Assembly (NCBI GenBank): GCA_030829765.1
Contig: JAUROO010000092.1
Coordinates: forward strand, 1-15,855
Origin: Miltoncostaeales bacterium
Lineage (GTDB): Bacteria > Actinomycetota > Thermoleophilia > Miltoncostaeales > Miltoncostaeaceae
DNA: 15,855 nucleotides
Direction of reading: 5' to 3'
Under the pieces are notes generated by a model. The model searched no databases. It worked only from the letters and a program-made list of their open reading frames with translations, and had not been told where the DNA came from. The stretch's first letter is position 1. The number at the start of each line of letters is the position of its first letter. The translations under genes and the position numbers were made by a program. Below, in pieces: positions 9,502 through 15,345 of this stretch.

Positions 9502-10043
9502 CAGGCCTTCTGCAGCCCGCTGAGGTCGGCGTCGGCAAGAGCCTCCTCGACCAGCGCACGGTGATCGTCATCGGACAGGGACTTCCTCGTCACCTTCTCG
9601 GCGGCGGTCAGCGCGAGCACAACCACCTCGTCGCGGATCCCCGCCACGGCCGCCTGGGCCTGGGCGTCGATCTGCGTCTGGGTGTCGCTCACGATGCGCT
9701 CCCGCTGCTCCTGGGCCTGGCCGACGATTTCCGTCTTCTGGCGCTCGCCTTCACGGCGACCTGCATCGCGCAGCTCATCGGCGTCGCGTCGGGCCTCGGC
9801 CAGCTTGGCCTTGTACTCGTCGAGGAGCCTCACGGCCTCATCCCGGCTGGACTCGGCCTCCTCGATGGATGCGGAGATCGAGGAGCGGCGCTTCTCGATC
9901 GCCTCGCCCACCGGGCCGAATACGAACTTCTTGAGGATGAGGAGGGTGAGCAGGAAGACGACGACGGTCCAGATCATGAGACCCGGACTCACCTCGAGGA
10001 GCGGATTCGCCCCCACGGGATCGACGCCTGAAAGTGGACCCAT
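9501..10043 (-). CDS. atpF: F1Fo ATP synthase subunit b (peripheral stalk)
   Basis: A 180-residue stator subunit. A short periplasmic N-terminus precedes a single membrane helix at about 21-41 (MIWTVVVFLLTLLILKKFVFGPV). A long charged coiled coil follows, rich in E, R, A and D (EEAESSRDEAVRLLDEYK onward), reaching to F1, with the usual SDDDHRALVEEAL-like end. There is one b gene only, with no b' partner in the window. The ATG at 10043 comes 3 bp after the atpE TAG without a visible Shine-Dalgarno, so translation probably depends on coupling. The stop overlaps atpH by one base. Confidence 0.97.
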   Translation of the reverse strand: MGPLSGVDPVGANPLLEVSPGLMIWTVVVFLLTLLILKKFVFGPVGEAIEKRRSSISASIEEAESSRDEAVRLLDEYKAKLAEARRDADELRDAGRREGERQKTEIVGQAQEQRERIVSDTQTQIDAQAQAAVAGIRDEVVVLALTAAEKVTRKSLSDDDHRALVEEALADADLSGLQKA

Positions 10044-10046
10044 TGC

Positions 10047-10292
10047 CTAGACCAGGAAGAAGGCGACGAAGCCCATGAGCAGGGCGTAGAACGTGATCGC
10101 CTCGGTAAGGGCAAGGCCAAGGAACGTGATGGAGAGCAGGTCACCGCGCAGCTCGGGCTGGCGGGCGACCGACTCCACGGTCTTGCCGAAGATGTAACCG
10201 ACGCCGATACCCGGGCCGATCGCGCCCAGGCCGGTCGCGAGACCGAGCGTGAGAGCCTTGGATGCGTCGACGATGCTGCCTTCGAGAGCCAC
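10047..10292 (-). CDS. atpE: F1Fo ATP synthase subunit c (proton-type rotor ring)
   Basis: An 81-residue hairpin of two membrane helices. Helix 1 carries the glycine-rich packing motif G17...G21-G23-G26-G28-G30-G32, the cytoplasmic loop has R44-Q45-P46, and helix 2 has the ion-carrying carboxylate E64 in LTEAITFYALL. Compared from memory with the Na+-binding ring of Ilyobacter, the ligand glutamine of helix 1 is V31 and the residues after the glutamate are A65-I66 rather than Ser-Thr, so the coupling ion should be H+. The GTG start at 10292-10290 has AGGAGG 4 nt upstream, the strongest ribosome binding site of the Fo genes, which fits the need for many c copies. Confidence 0.98.
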   Translation of the reverse strand: MALEGSIVDASKALTLGLATGLGAIGPGIGVGYIFGKTVESVARQPELRGDLLSITFLGLALTEAITFYALLMGFVAFFLV

Positions 10293-10296
10293 GTGG

Positions 10297-10302
10297 CCTC
10301 CT
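10297..10302 (-). promoter_or_regulatory. Strong ribosome binding site of atpE
   Basis: AGGAGG on the minus strand lies 4 nt before the GTG start of atpE, in the 27-bp gap between atpB and atpE. It is a full anti-Shine-Dalgarno match, which fits high expression of the multi-copy c subunit from a polycistronic message. Confidence 0.7.
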
Positions 10303-10319
10303 GTGTGGTGAATTGCCTT

Positions 10320-11201
10320 CTAGTGCTCGGACATCGCTGCGTAGCCGATGTAAATACCGGACAGCAGGGCGAAGATGAATGCCTGCAGGCCGGCGATCAG
10401 CACGAGCTCGAACACGTAGAAGAAGAGGGCGAAGGGAATCCCGAGGACACCGAGGAGGCTGCCCACGAGGATCGAGAAGCCCGCGGCCATGATGATCAGA
10501 AGGTGACCGGCGAGCATGTTTGCGAAGAGTCGCACCGAGAGGCTGATCAGGCGGAGCACCTGCGACAGCAGCTCGAGCACGAAGATGAAGGGCGTGATGC
10601 CCTTGCTGGAACCCGGCGGGATCAGGGTCTTGAAGTACCCGATGAACCCGTGGGTGGAGAAGCCTTCGTAGAGGAAGGCGACGAACGTCATGAGGGCCAG
10701 GGCGAGCGTCACGTTGATGTTCGCGGTGGCCGCGTACAGCCCGAGGTCGCCCACCACCACGAAGGTGTCGGTGTGGGGGGCCGTGGGCAGGGGGATGAAC
10801 GAGATGAGGTTGTTGACCACGATGAAGAGGAAGAGCGTGGCCAGGTACGGGAACCACTTCTTGAACACGTGCTGGGGCAGCGATGCCCCGGCGATCTGCT
10901 CCTCCGAGAACTCGTAGGCGATCTCCAGCACGTTCTGCGACCGGTTCGGCTTCATCTTCAGGCCGCCGCGCACCACCAGTATCCCGAAGAGGATGATGAT
11001 CGCGCTCGACAGGACCATGTAGAAGACGGCCTTGTTGATGCTGAGGTCGATGGGACCCAGTTCAAGCGGTACCCACGCCGTGAGCTCGAACTCATCCTGC
11101 GGCTTGAACTCCTCCGCCGCCGACGCCAGGGCCGGCGATGCGAGCAGCATGGCCACGACGCCGAGGGCCCACCAGCGCACGCGGGTCAGGTAACCCGTCA
11201 C
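10320..11201 (-). CDS. atpB: F1Fo ATP synthase subunit a, with signal-like N-terminus
   Basis: A 293-residue proton-channel subunit. The essential arginine is R224 in LSLSVRLFANMLAGH, and the last helices (FALFFYVFELVLIAGLQAF, with Q273) form the half-channels with the c ring. NRSQNVLEIAYEF and FPYLATLFLFIVVNNLISF are conserved family blocks. The first 30 residues look like a cleavable signal: two arginines (R7, R9), a hydrophobic core (WWALGVVAMLL) and an ALASA-A end before acidic EEF. The frame is open much further upstream, but the GTG at 11201-11199 is preferred: it overlaps the stop of the AtpI-like gene as GTGA, and the upstream peptide is arginine-rich noise that would lie inside that gene. 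Confidence 0.96.
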   Translation of the reverse strand: MTGYLTRVRWWALGVVAMLLASPALASAAEEFKPQDEFELTAWVPLELGPIDLSINKAVFYMVLSSAIIILFGILVVRGGLKMKPNRSQNVLEIAYEFSEEQIAGASLPQHVFKKWFPYLATLFLFIVVNNLISFIPLPTAPHTDTFVVVGDLGLYAATANINVTLALALMTFVAFLYEGFSTHGFIGYFKTLIPPGSSKGITPFIFVLELLSQVLRLISLSVRLFANMLAGHLLIIMAAGFSILVGSLLGVLGIPFALFFYVFELVLIAGLQAFIFALLSGIYIGYAAMSEH

Positions 11202-11701
11202 TCGGCGTCCCCCCCGGCCGGCGCGTTGGCCTTCTCGCGGGCGGCGAACGCGATCGCGCGGCCCAGCAGGTCGGCGGTGAACGCGGCCAGGAAGACGGCG
11301 GCACCCACCAGGGCGACGGTTTCGTCGAAGCGCAGGGCCGTGATGAACAGCACCCCTGCCACGGTCCAGGCGCGGATGATGAAGGAGATGCCCGTGATGC
11401 CGACGGCGGCGGTCTGCCCCATCTTCATCGCGCTCTTGGCGGTGAACAGCTGTACGGCCCAGTTGGCGATCCACAGTGCGGTACCGAGCACCCAGCCGTT
11501 CAGCGGCCCGCCGAGGGCGAGCACCACGGGCAGGGCAACCAAGCAGGCGAGGATGCTGGCGGCGGTCGCGATGATCGTGACGCGACGCGGCGCTTCCTTG
11601 GAAGCGCGCGCAGGCGCGAAGTGATCTGCAGCCTGGCCAGGGGCGGCTGAGATGATGCTCTTCCCTCCGGGCGTGGAACAGTCGCCGCGGAACCGCGGCA
11701 A
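11198..11701 (-). CDS. AtpI-like membrane protein preceding atpB
   Basis: Up to 167 residues with four predicted membrane helices at about 41-64, 68-88, 98-122 and 127-147, then a polar alanine-rich tail. The size, topology and place directly before atpB match the ATP synthase protein I group, which is thought to help assemble the c ring or take up Mg2+. Sequence similarity I can recognise is weak, so the call rests mainly on position and helix count. The start is uncertain: the only standard in-frame start is TTG at 11701 (an in-frame stop lies just upstream), without a Shine-Dalgarno. GGAGGG at 11668-11663 sits 6 nt before an in-frame ATC at 11656, which would give a shorter protein of 152 residues. 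The stop overlaps the atpB start by 4 bp. Confidence 0.75.
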   Translation of the reverse strand: MPRFRGDCSTPGGKSIISAAPGQAADHFAPARASKEAPRRVTIIATAASILACLVALPVVLALGGPLNGWVLGTALWIANWAVQLFTAKSAMKMGQTAAVGITGISFIIRAWTVAGVLFITALRFDETVALVGAAVFLAAFTADLLGRAIAFAAREKANAPAGGDAE

Positions 11702-11730
11702 CGGGCGGGAGCATACCCATCAGCCGCCCG
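11702..11730. repeat. Small inverted repeat in the wecA/atpI-like gap
   Basis: CGGGCGG at 11702-11708 is matched by its reverse complement at 11724-11730 around a 15-nt loop. On the minus strand the loop contains TATGCT, a TAnnnT-type -10-like sequence about 8 bp before the TTG start, but no -35 box is apparent. The rest of the 91-bp gap shows GC palindromes only. A promoter or weak terminator is possible; neither is established. Confidence 0.35.
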
Positions 11731-11792
11731 GGCGCCCCGCGCACGGCACCCGCTGCGGGGTGACAGGCGTCCCGCGTTCACGGGAAAAAGAC

Positions 11793-12917
11793 CTAGCGCT
11801 TGGTGGTGGCCACCTCATCGCCCGACGCCCGGCGGCGGCGGACGATCTGCACCACCGGCTCGCTGCGCCACTTGAGGATCTCGAGCACGTACACCAGGTA
11901 CACGGCGCCGGCCAGCCCCGCGGCCGCGATCACCGCCAGCAGGGCCGCCCAGCCCGGGTTCCAGTTGCCGCTGCCATCGGTGTAGGGCACGAAACGCATG
12001 GCCAGGGCGAGAGCCGACATGAGGCCGGTCCAGGCGTAGATGGCCAGCACCGTGCGGCGCTGGCTCCACCCGATGGCGAGGAACCGGTGGTGGAAGTGGC
12101 TCTTGTCCGCGGAGTACACCGGGTTGCCGTGCTTGATGCGCTTGAGGATCACGAAGGAGGTGTCGAGGATCGGGATGGCCAGCACCACGAGGGGCAGCAC
12201 GATCGCCACCGCCGCGGCGCTCTTCATCACCCCGCTGATCGCGATGCCCGCCAGCATGAAGCCCAGGAACATCGACCCGCCGTCGCCCATGAACGTGCGG
12301 GCCGGGTTGAAGTTGAACCGGAGGAACGCCAGGCACGCCCCGGCGAGCGCGGCGGCCAGGATCGCCGCATCGGCGCGCCCGAGGGACGCCGCGATGATCG
12401 CGAAGGTCGTTGAGCCGATGCCCACCACCCCGGCGGCCAGGCCGTCCATGCCATCGGTGAAGTTGATGATGTTCACGATCGCCACGAACCACAGGATGGT
12501 GAGCGGGTACTGGGCCGCCCCCAGGTCGAACGCGCCCACGAAGGGCAACGTGAGGTGATCGATGGTGAGACCCGCGGCCACGGGCACCGCGGCGCACGCC
12601 ACCTGCCCCACCAGCTTCACGGCGGGCTGCATGCCCAGGATGTCGTCGGCCATGCCGAGTGCCGCCACCAGCACGCCACCGGCGATCAGCCCGCGCACGG
12701 CGGGGTCGCCGGGAAGGAACCACACGGCGGGCAGCAGGAAGCCCAGGACGATCGCGAGGCCGCCGAGCCGGGGCACGGGGTGCTCATGGATGCGCCGCGC
12801 CGACGGCTGGTCCACGGCCCCCACCCGCCGCGCGAGAGCCATGGTGGCGGGCGTGAGCATCAGCACCACGATGGCCGCTGCGATCGCGCTGAGTATGGGG
12901 ATCAGCGTCGTGGTCAT
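11793..12917 (-). CDS. wecA: WecA/TagO-type polyprenyl-phosphate GlcNAc-1-phosphate transferase
   Basis: A 374-residue multi-spanning membrane enzyme of the MraY/WecA family. It moves a sugar-1-phosphate from a UDP-sugar to polyprenyl phosphate, the first step of lipid-linked glycopolymer synthesis. Conserved blocks appear in order: ARRIHEHPVPRLGG (residues 40-53), GMADDILG with the Mg2+/lipid-binding D91-D92, NFTDGMDGL (152-160), FMGDGGS (209-215) and the cytoplasmic HxxH-type loop DKSHFHHR (271-278). The SHFHHR loop and lack of muropeptide-specific features favour WecA/TagO (GlcNAc-1-P) over MraY. In Actinobacteria this gene starts arabinogalactan linker, teichoic acid or other wall polymer synthesis and sits before the atp genes, as here. 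The ATG at 12917 lacks a strong Shine-Dalgarno, and a -10-like TAGAAT lies 36 bp upstream. Confidence 0.94.
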   Translation of the reverse strand: MTTTLIPILSAIAAAIVVLMLTPATMALARRVGAVDQPSARRIHEHPVPRLGGLAIVLGFLLPAVWFLPGDPAVRGLIAGGVLVAALGMADDILGMQPAVKLVGQVACAAVPVAAGLTIDHLTLPFVGAFDLGAAQYPLTILWFVAIVNIINFTDGMDGLAAGVVGIGSTTFAIIAASLGRADAAILAAALAGACLAFLRFNFNPARTFMGDGGSMFLGFMLAGIAISGVMKSAAAVAIVLPLVVLAIPILDTSFVILKRIKHGNPVYSADKSHFHHRFLAIGWSQRRTVLAIYAWTGLMSALALAMRFVPYTDGSGNWNPGWAALLAVIAAAGLAGAVYLVYVLEILKWRSEPVVQIVRRRRASGDEVATTKR

Positions 12918-12952
12918 GTCATCAGGCGGCCGCGCACGGCCGACGGATCCTC

Positions 12953-12958
12953 ATTCTA
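12953..12958 (-). promoter_or_regulatory. Candidate -10 box of the wecA-atp-mdh unit
   Basis: TAGAAT on the minus strand matches five of six positions of TATAAT and lies 36 bp before the wecA ATG, just after the hairpin that follows the SDR stop. It would leave a leader of roughly 28 nt. No -35 box is recognisable at 16-18 bp, so this is a weak candidate. Confidence 0.35.
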
Positions 12959-12963
12959 CGATC

Positions 12964-12995
12964 GGCACCCGGGCACCTGCGCATACCCGGGCACC
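12964..12995 (-). terminator. Probable hairpin terminator after the SDR gene
   Basis: Two CCCGGG blocks (12968-12973 and 12986-12991) pair, and the minus-strand RNA extends the stem to 10 pairs with two G-U wobbles around a 12-nt loop. It begins 5 nt after the SDR stop. An 11-nt direct repeat, ACCCGGGCACC, causes the symmetry. No U-run follows, so termination is inferred. Confidence 0.5.
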
Positions 12996-13000
12996 CGGTG

Positions 13001-13795
13001 TCAGTGACGCGGCCGGTGGTACAGGCCCGCGCCCCACGCCGACAGGGCCTCCCCCAGCAGGGCCACCAGCGGCATCGTGACCGGCGCCAGCGGCCCGCTG
13101 GCCACCACGGGGTTGCGGCGCCGGCGGTCCAGTACGCGCACCACCCGGGCGGCCACCGACCCCGCCGATTCCGTCGGCATGAGCCGCGGCAGGTCCTTGC
13201 CCCACCCCAGGCGGTGGAACGGCGTGCGCACCGGACCCGGGCAGATCGCGAACGCCCGCACCCCGGTGCCGCGCAGTTCCCCGTGCAGGCCCCGCACGAG
13301 CCGCATCTCGAACGCCTTCGTGGCCGCGTAGGTGGACATGAAGGGGATCGCCTGCGATGCGGCCGCCGAGGACATCACCACCAGGTCGCCCCGGCCGTTC
13401 GCCACCATGCCCGGCAGCACGTGCGCGGCCAGGTCCACCACCGCCACGCAGTTCAGGCGCACCTCGCGCACCTCCTGCTCGCGGTCGAGGTCGCTGAACC
13501 GCCCCTGCGTACCGATGCCCGCATTCAGCACCGCCACCTCCAGGGGCCCGCGCAGCTGATCAAGCACGCCGCGCACCGCGGCGCGCCCCTCCTCGCGCGA
13601 GAGATCGGCGGCCACCCCGCGTACCTCCACGCCGTGCTCGCGGCGGGCCTGCTCAGCGAGGGCCGCCAGCCGGTCGCCCCGGCGCGCCACCACCACCAGC
13701 GGATGGCCGCGCCGCGCGAGCCGCAGGGCCACCTCTGCCCCGATCCCTGACGACGCGCCGGTCACCAGAGCCCAACCGCGGGCGTCAGACCTCAT
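13001..13795 (-). CDS. Short-chain dehydrogenase/reductase (SDR) of unknown substrate
   Basis: A 264-residue classical SDR. The cofactor motif TGASSGIG is at 12-19, NAG is at 91-93, and the catalytic set is S143, Y156 and K160 in SSAAASQAIPFMSTYAATK, followed by PGPVRT at 186-191. The basic residues after strand 2 (VVARRGDRL) suggest NADP(H). The C-terminal region holds a hydrophobic stretch (about 235-256) often seen in the DltE/YqjQ-like SDRs that reduce lipid or keto substrates. The substrate cannot be predicted and the neighbours give no pathway. The frame is open to 13858, but the ATG at 13795 is preferred because GGAG lies 5 nt upstream and the SDR fold begins at once. The 181-bp gap to glyA argues for separate or attenuated expression. 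Confidence 0.92.
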   Translation of the reverse strand: MRSDARGWALVTGASSGIGAEVALRLARRGHPLVVVARRGDRLAALAEQARREHGVEVRGVAADLSREEGRAAVRGVLDQLRGPLEVAVLNAGIGTQGRFSDLDREQEVREVRLNCVAVVDLAAHVLPGMVANGRGDLVVMSSAAASQAIPFMSTYAATKAFEMRLVRGLHGELRGTGVRAFAICPGPVRTPFHRLGWGKDLPRLMPTESAGSVAARVVRVLDRRRRNPVVASGPLAPVTMPLVALLGEALSAWGAGLYHRPRH

Positions 13796-13826
13796 GCGCG
13801 CTCCGCCCGCTCCGTGCCCCGGCTCC

Positions 13827-13936
13827 GGGGCCGGGCAGGTATGCCTTCGGTCGCGCATCGGAAGTGCGAGTCATCGGGGCTCCGCCCCGGGACAGGGCAT
13901 CGTTTCGTCTTCCCTCCGGCATACCTGCCCGGCCCC
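13827..13936. repeat. Perfect 19-bp inverted repeat around a 72-nt spacer between glyA and the SDR gene
   Basis: The left arm at 13827-13845 begins GGGGCCGGGC and the right arm at 13918-13936 is its exact reverse complement. The spacer has its own hairpin (CGGGGC-TCC-GCCCCG, 13875-13889). A further hairpin, GCCCCG-GCTC-CGGGGC at 13816-13831, overlaps the left arm and would compete with the long stem. No target-site duplication flanks the repeat and no reading frame of note lies inside. It may be a terminator/attenuator, a structured RNA or a small non-coding repeat element. Confidence 0.85.
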
Positions 13937-13961
13937 CTCGGCACGCGACGCATGCCGGGGG
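13935..13961 (-). terminator. Candidate hairpin after glyA
   Basis: In minus-strand RNA, CCCCCGGCA and TGCCGAGGGGG-type sequences pair (5 bp CGGCA/TGCCG core plus outer G-C pairs), 15 nt after the glyA stop. It overlaps the right arm of the 19-bp inverted repeat by two bases. No U-tract is visible. Confidence 0.35.
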
Positions 13962-13976
13962 CACGCCGCGCCGCCG

Positions 13977-15269
13977 TCACACGCGGGTGGTCTCGGCGAT
14001 GAGCTGCGGGTACAGCGGGAACCGCGCGCCCAGGGCGATGCTGCGCTGGCGCAGGGCATCCAGGTCGGCGTCGGTGGCATCCGGCGCGAGCGCCTCGGCG
14101 ATGATGGCGCCCACCTCGCGCAGTTCGGCAGGGCCCATTCCCCGGGTGGTGAGCGCGGCGGTGCCGATGCGCACGCCCGAGGTCACCGTGGGTGGGCGCT
14201 CGTCGAAGGGCACGCCGTTCTTGTTCACCGTGATGCCGGCGCGGTCCAGGCGGGCCTCGCCATCCACGCCGGTGAGCGGGGTGGATGACAGGTCCACCAG
14301 CACCAGGTGGTTGTCGGTGCCACCGGTCACCAGGGCCACGCCGTTCGCCATGAGCACCTCGGCCATGGCAGCGCAGTTGTCCACGGTGCGCTGCTGGCGC
14401 TCGCGGAACTCCGGGGTGAGGCACTGGCCGAATGCGATGGCCTTACCGGCGATCACGTGCATCAGGGGGCCGCCCTGCAGCCCCGGGAACACCGCACGGT
14501 CGATGGCGCTTGCAAACTCCTCGTCGCACATGATGAATCCGGCGCGCGGGCCGCCCAGTGTCTTGTGCATGGTCGAGGTGACCACATGGGCGATTCCCAC
14601 CGGGCTCGGGTGCACGCCGCCGGCCACCAGACCCGAGATGTGCGCCATGTCCACCATGAGGCGGGCACCCACCTCGTCGGCGATCTCACGGAACGCCGGG
14701 AAGTCCAGCTCGCGGGGGTAGGCGCTGGCACCGGCCACGATCAGCTTCGGCTTCACCTCGTGGGCCTGACGGCGGATCTCATCCATGTCGAGGCGACAGG
14801 TGCCGGGGCTCACCCCGTAGCCGTGGAACTCGTACATGCGGCCCGAGAAGTTCACCTTGAGTCCGTGGGTCAGGTGGCCCCCGTGCGCCAGCGACATGCC
14901 CATCACGCGGTCGCCCGGTTCGATCAGCACGCTGTAGGCAGCCTCGTTGGCGGTGCTGCCCGAGTGCGGCTGCACGTTCACGTGGTCGCAGCCGAACAAC
15001 TCGGTGGCGCGGGCGATGGCGAGGTCCTCCACCTCGTCCACCACCTCGCAGCCCCCGTAATAGCGCTTGTGCGGAAGCCCCTCCGCGTACTTGTTGGTGA
15101 GCACCGACCCCACCGCCTGCAGGATCGAGATGCTCGTGAAGTTCTCGCTCGCGATCATCTCGAGCGTCTCGGCCTGCCTCTCGAGCTCCCGGCGCATCAG
15201 CGCCGCGACGGCCGGATCGGCCTCGGAGACATCCTGGGACAACTGGCTCTCGGGATCGAAGAAGCTCAC
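13977..15269 (-). CDS. glyA: Serine hydroxymethyltransferase
   Basis: A 430-residue PLP enzyme that converts serine and tetrahydrofolate to glycine and 5,10-methylene-THF, the main source of one-carbon units. The N-terminal SENF (41-44) contacts PLP. NVQPHSGSTANEAAY binds the phosphate group, VDMAHISGLVA carries D208 and H210, and the PLP-lysine is K236 in STMHKTLGGPRAG. RPPTVTSGVRIGTAALTTRGM is the conserved C-terminal block with the substrate-carboxylate arginine. Length is normal. The GTG at 15269-15267 is chosen because GGAG lies 5 nt upstream; the same GGAGCGCGC leader occurs before the SDR start. The gene follows prmC after 76 bp, a neighbourhood known from Actinobacteria. Confidence 0.98.
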   Translation of the reverse strand: MSFFDPESQLSQDVSEADPAVAALMRRELERQAETLEMIASENFTSISILQAVGSVLTNKYAEGLPHKRYYGGCEVVDEVEDLAIARATELFGCDHVNVQPHSGSTANEAAYSVLIEPGDRVMGMSLAHGGHLTHGLKVNFSGRMYEFHGYGVSPGTCRLDMDEIRRQAHEVKPKLIVAGASAYPRELDFPAFREIADEVGARLMVDMAHISGLVAGGVHPSPVGIAHVVTSTMHKTLGGPRAGFIMCDEEFASAIDRAVFPGLQGGPLMHVIAGKAIAFGQCLTPEFRERQQRTVDNCAAMAEVLMANGVALVTGGTDNHLVLVDLSSTPLTGVDGEARLDRAGITVNKNGVPFDERPPTVTSGVRIGTAALTTRGMGPAELREVGAIIAEALAPDATDADLDALRQRSIALGARFPLYPQLIAETTRV

Positions 15270-15323
15270 GCGCGCGCTCCGGCGTTCGACTGCTGGGGAA
15301 CGCCCCTAGGGTAACCCACGAAC

Positions 15324-15344
15324 CGGGGGAGGCCGGGGCCCCCG
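15324..15344 (-). terminator. Candidate hairpin after prmC
   Basis: A 6-bp stem (CGGGGG at 15324-15329 with CCCCCG at 15339-15344) with a 9-nt loop starts 1 nt after the prmC stop. It is short and has no U-run, so a terminator is only possible. The rest of the 76-bp gap shows nothing beyond the glyA ribosome binding site. Confidence 0.25.
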
Positions 15345-15345
15345 T

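Noticed and set aside
10293..11624. 443-codon plus-strand open frame antisense to atpB and the AtpI-like gene
   Set aside because: It is an acidic, histidine-rich shadow of membrane-helix codons, and there is no ribosome binding site or family signal.
11202..11744. Upstream extension of atpB to a 474-residue protein
   Set aside because: The extra residues are arginine-rich and lie out of frame inside the AtpI-like gene, whose four helices are convincing. The GTGA overlap gives a natural atpB start.
13796..13858. Upstream extension of the SDR protein by 21 residues
   Set aside because: It would cover the inverted repeat and the ribosome binding site; the Rossmann fold begins right after the ATG at 13795.
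13827..13936. Insertion sequence or MITE defined by the 19-bp inverted arms
   Set aside because: No target-site duplication, no transposase and no second copy in the window; kept only as a repeat of unknown role.
13796..13976. Glycine or THF riboswitch near glyA
   Set aside because: The structured gap is downstream of glyA in the direction of transcription, and I cannot match the conserved cores of those riboswitches. The 76-bp gap upstream of glyA is too plain.
15270..15345. Promoter for glyA (TACCCT as a -10 box)
   Set aside because: Only a loose TAnnnT match with no -35 partner, so it is not distinguishable from chance.
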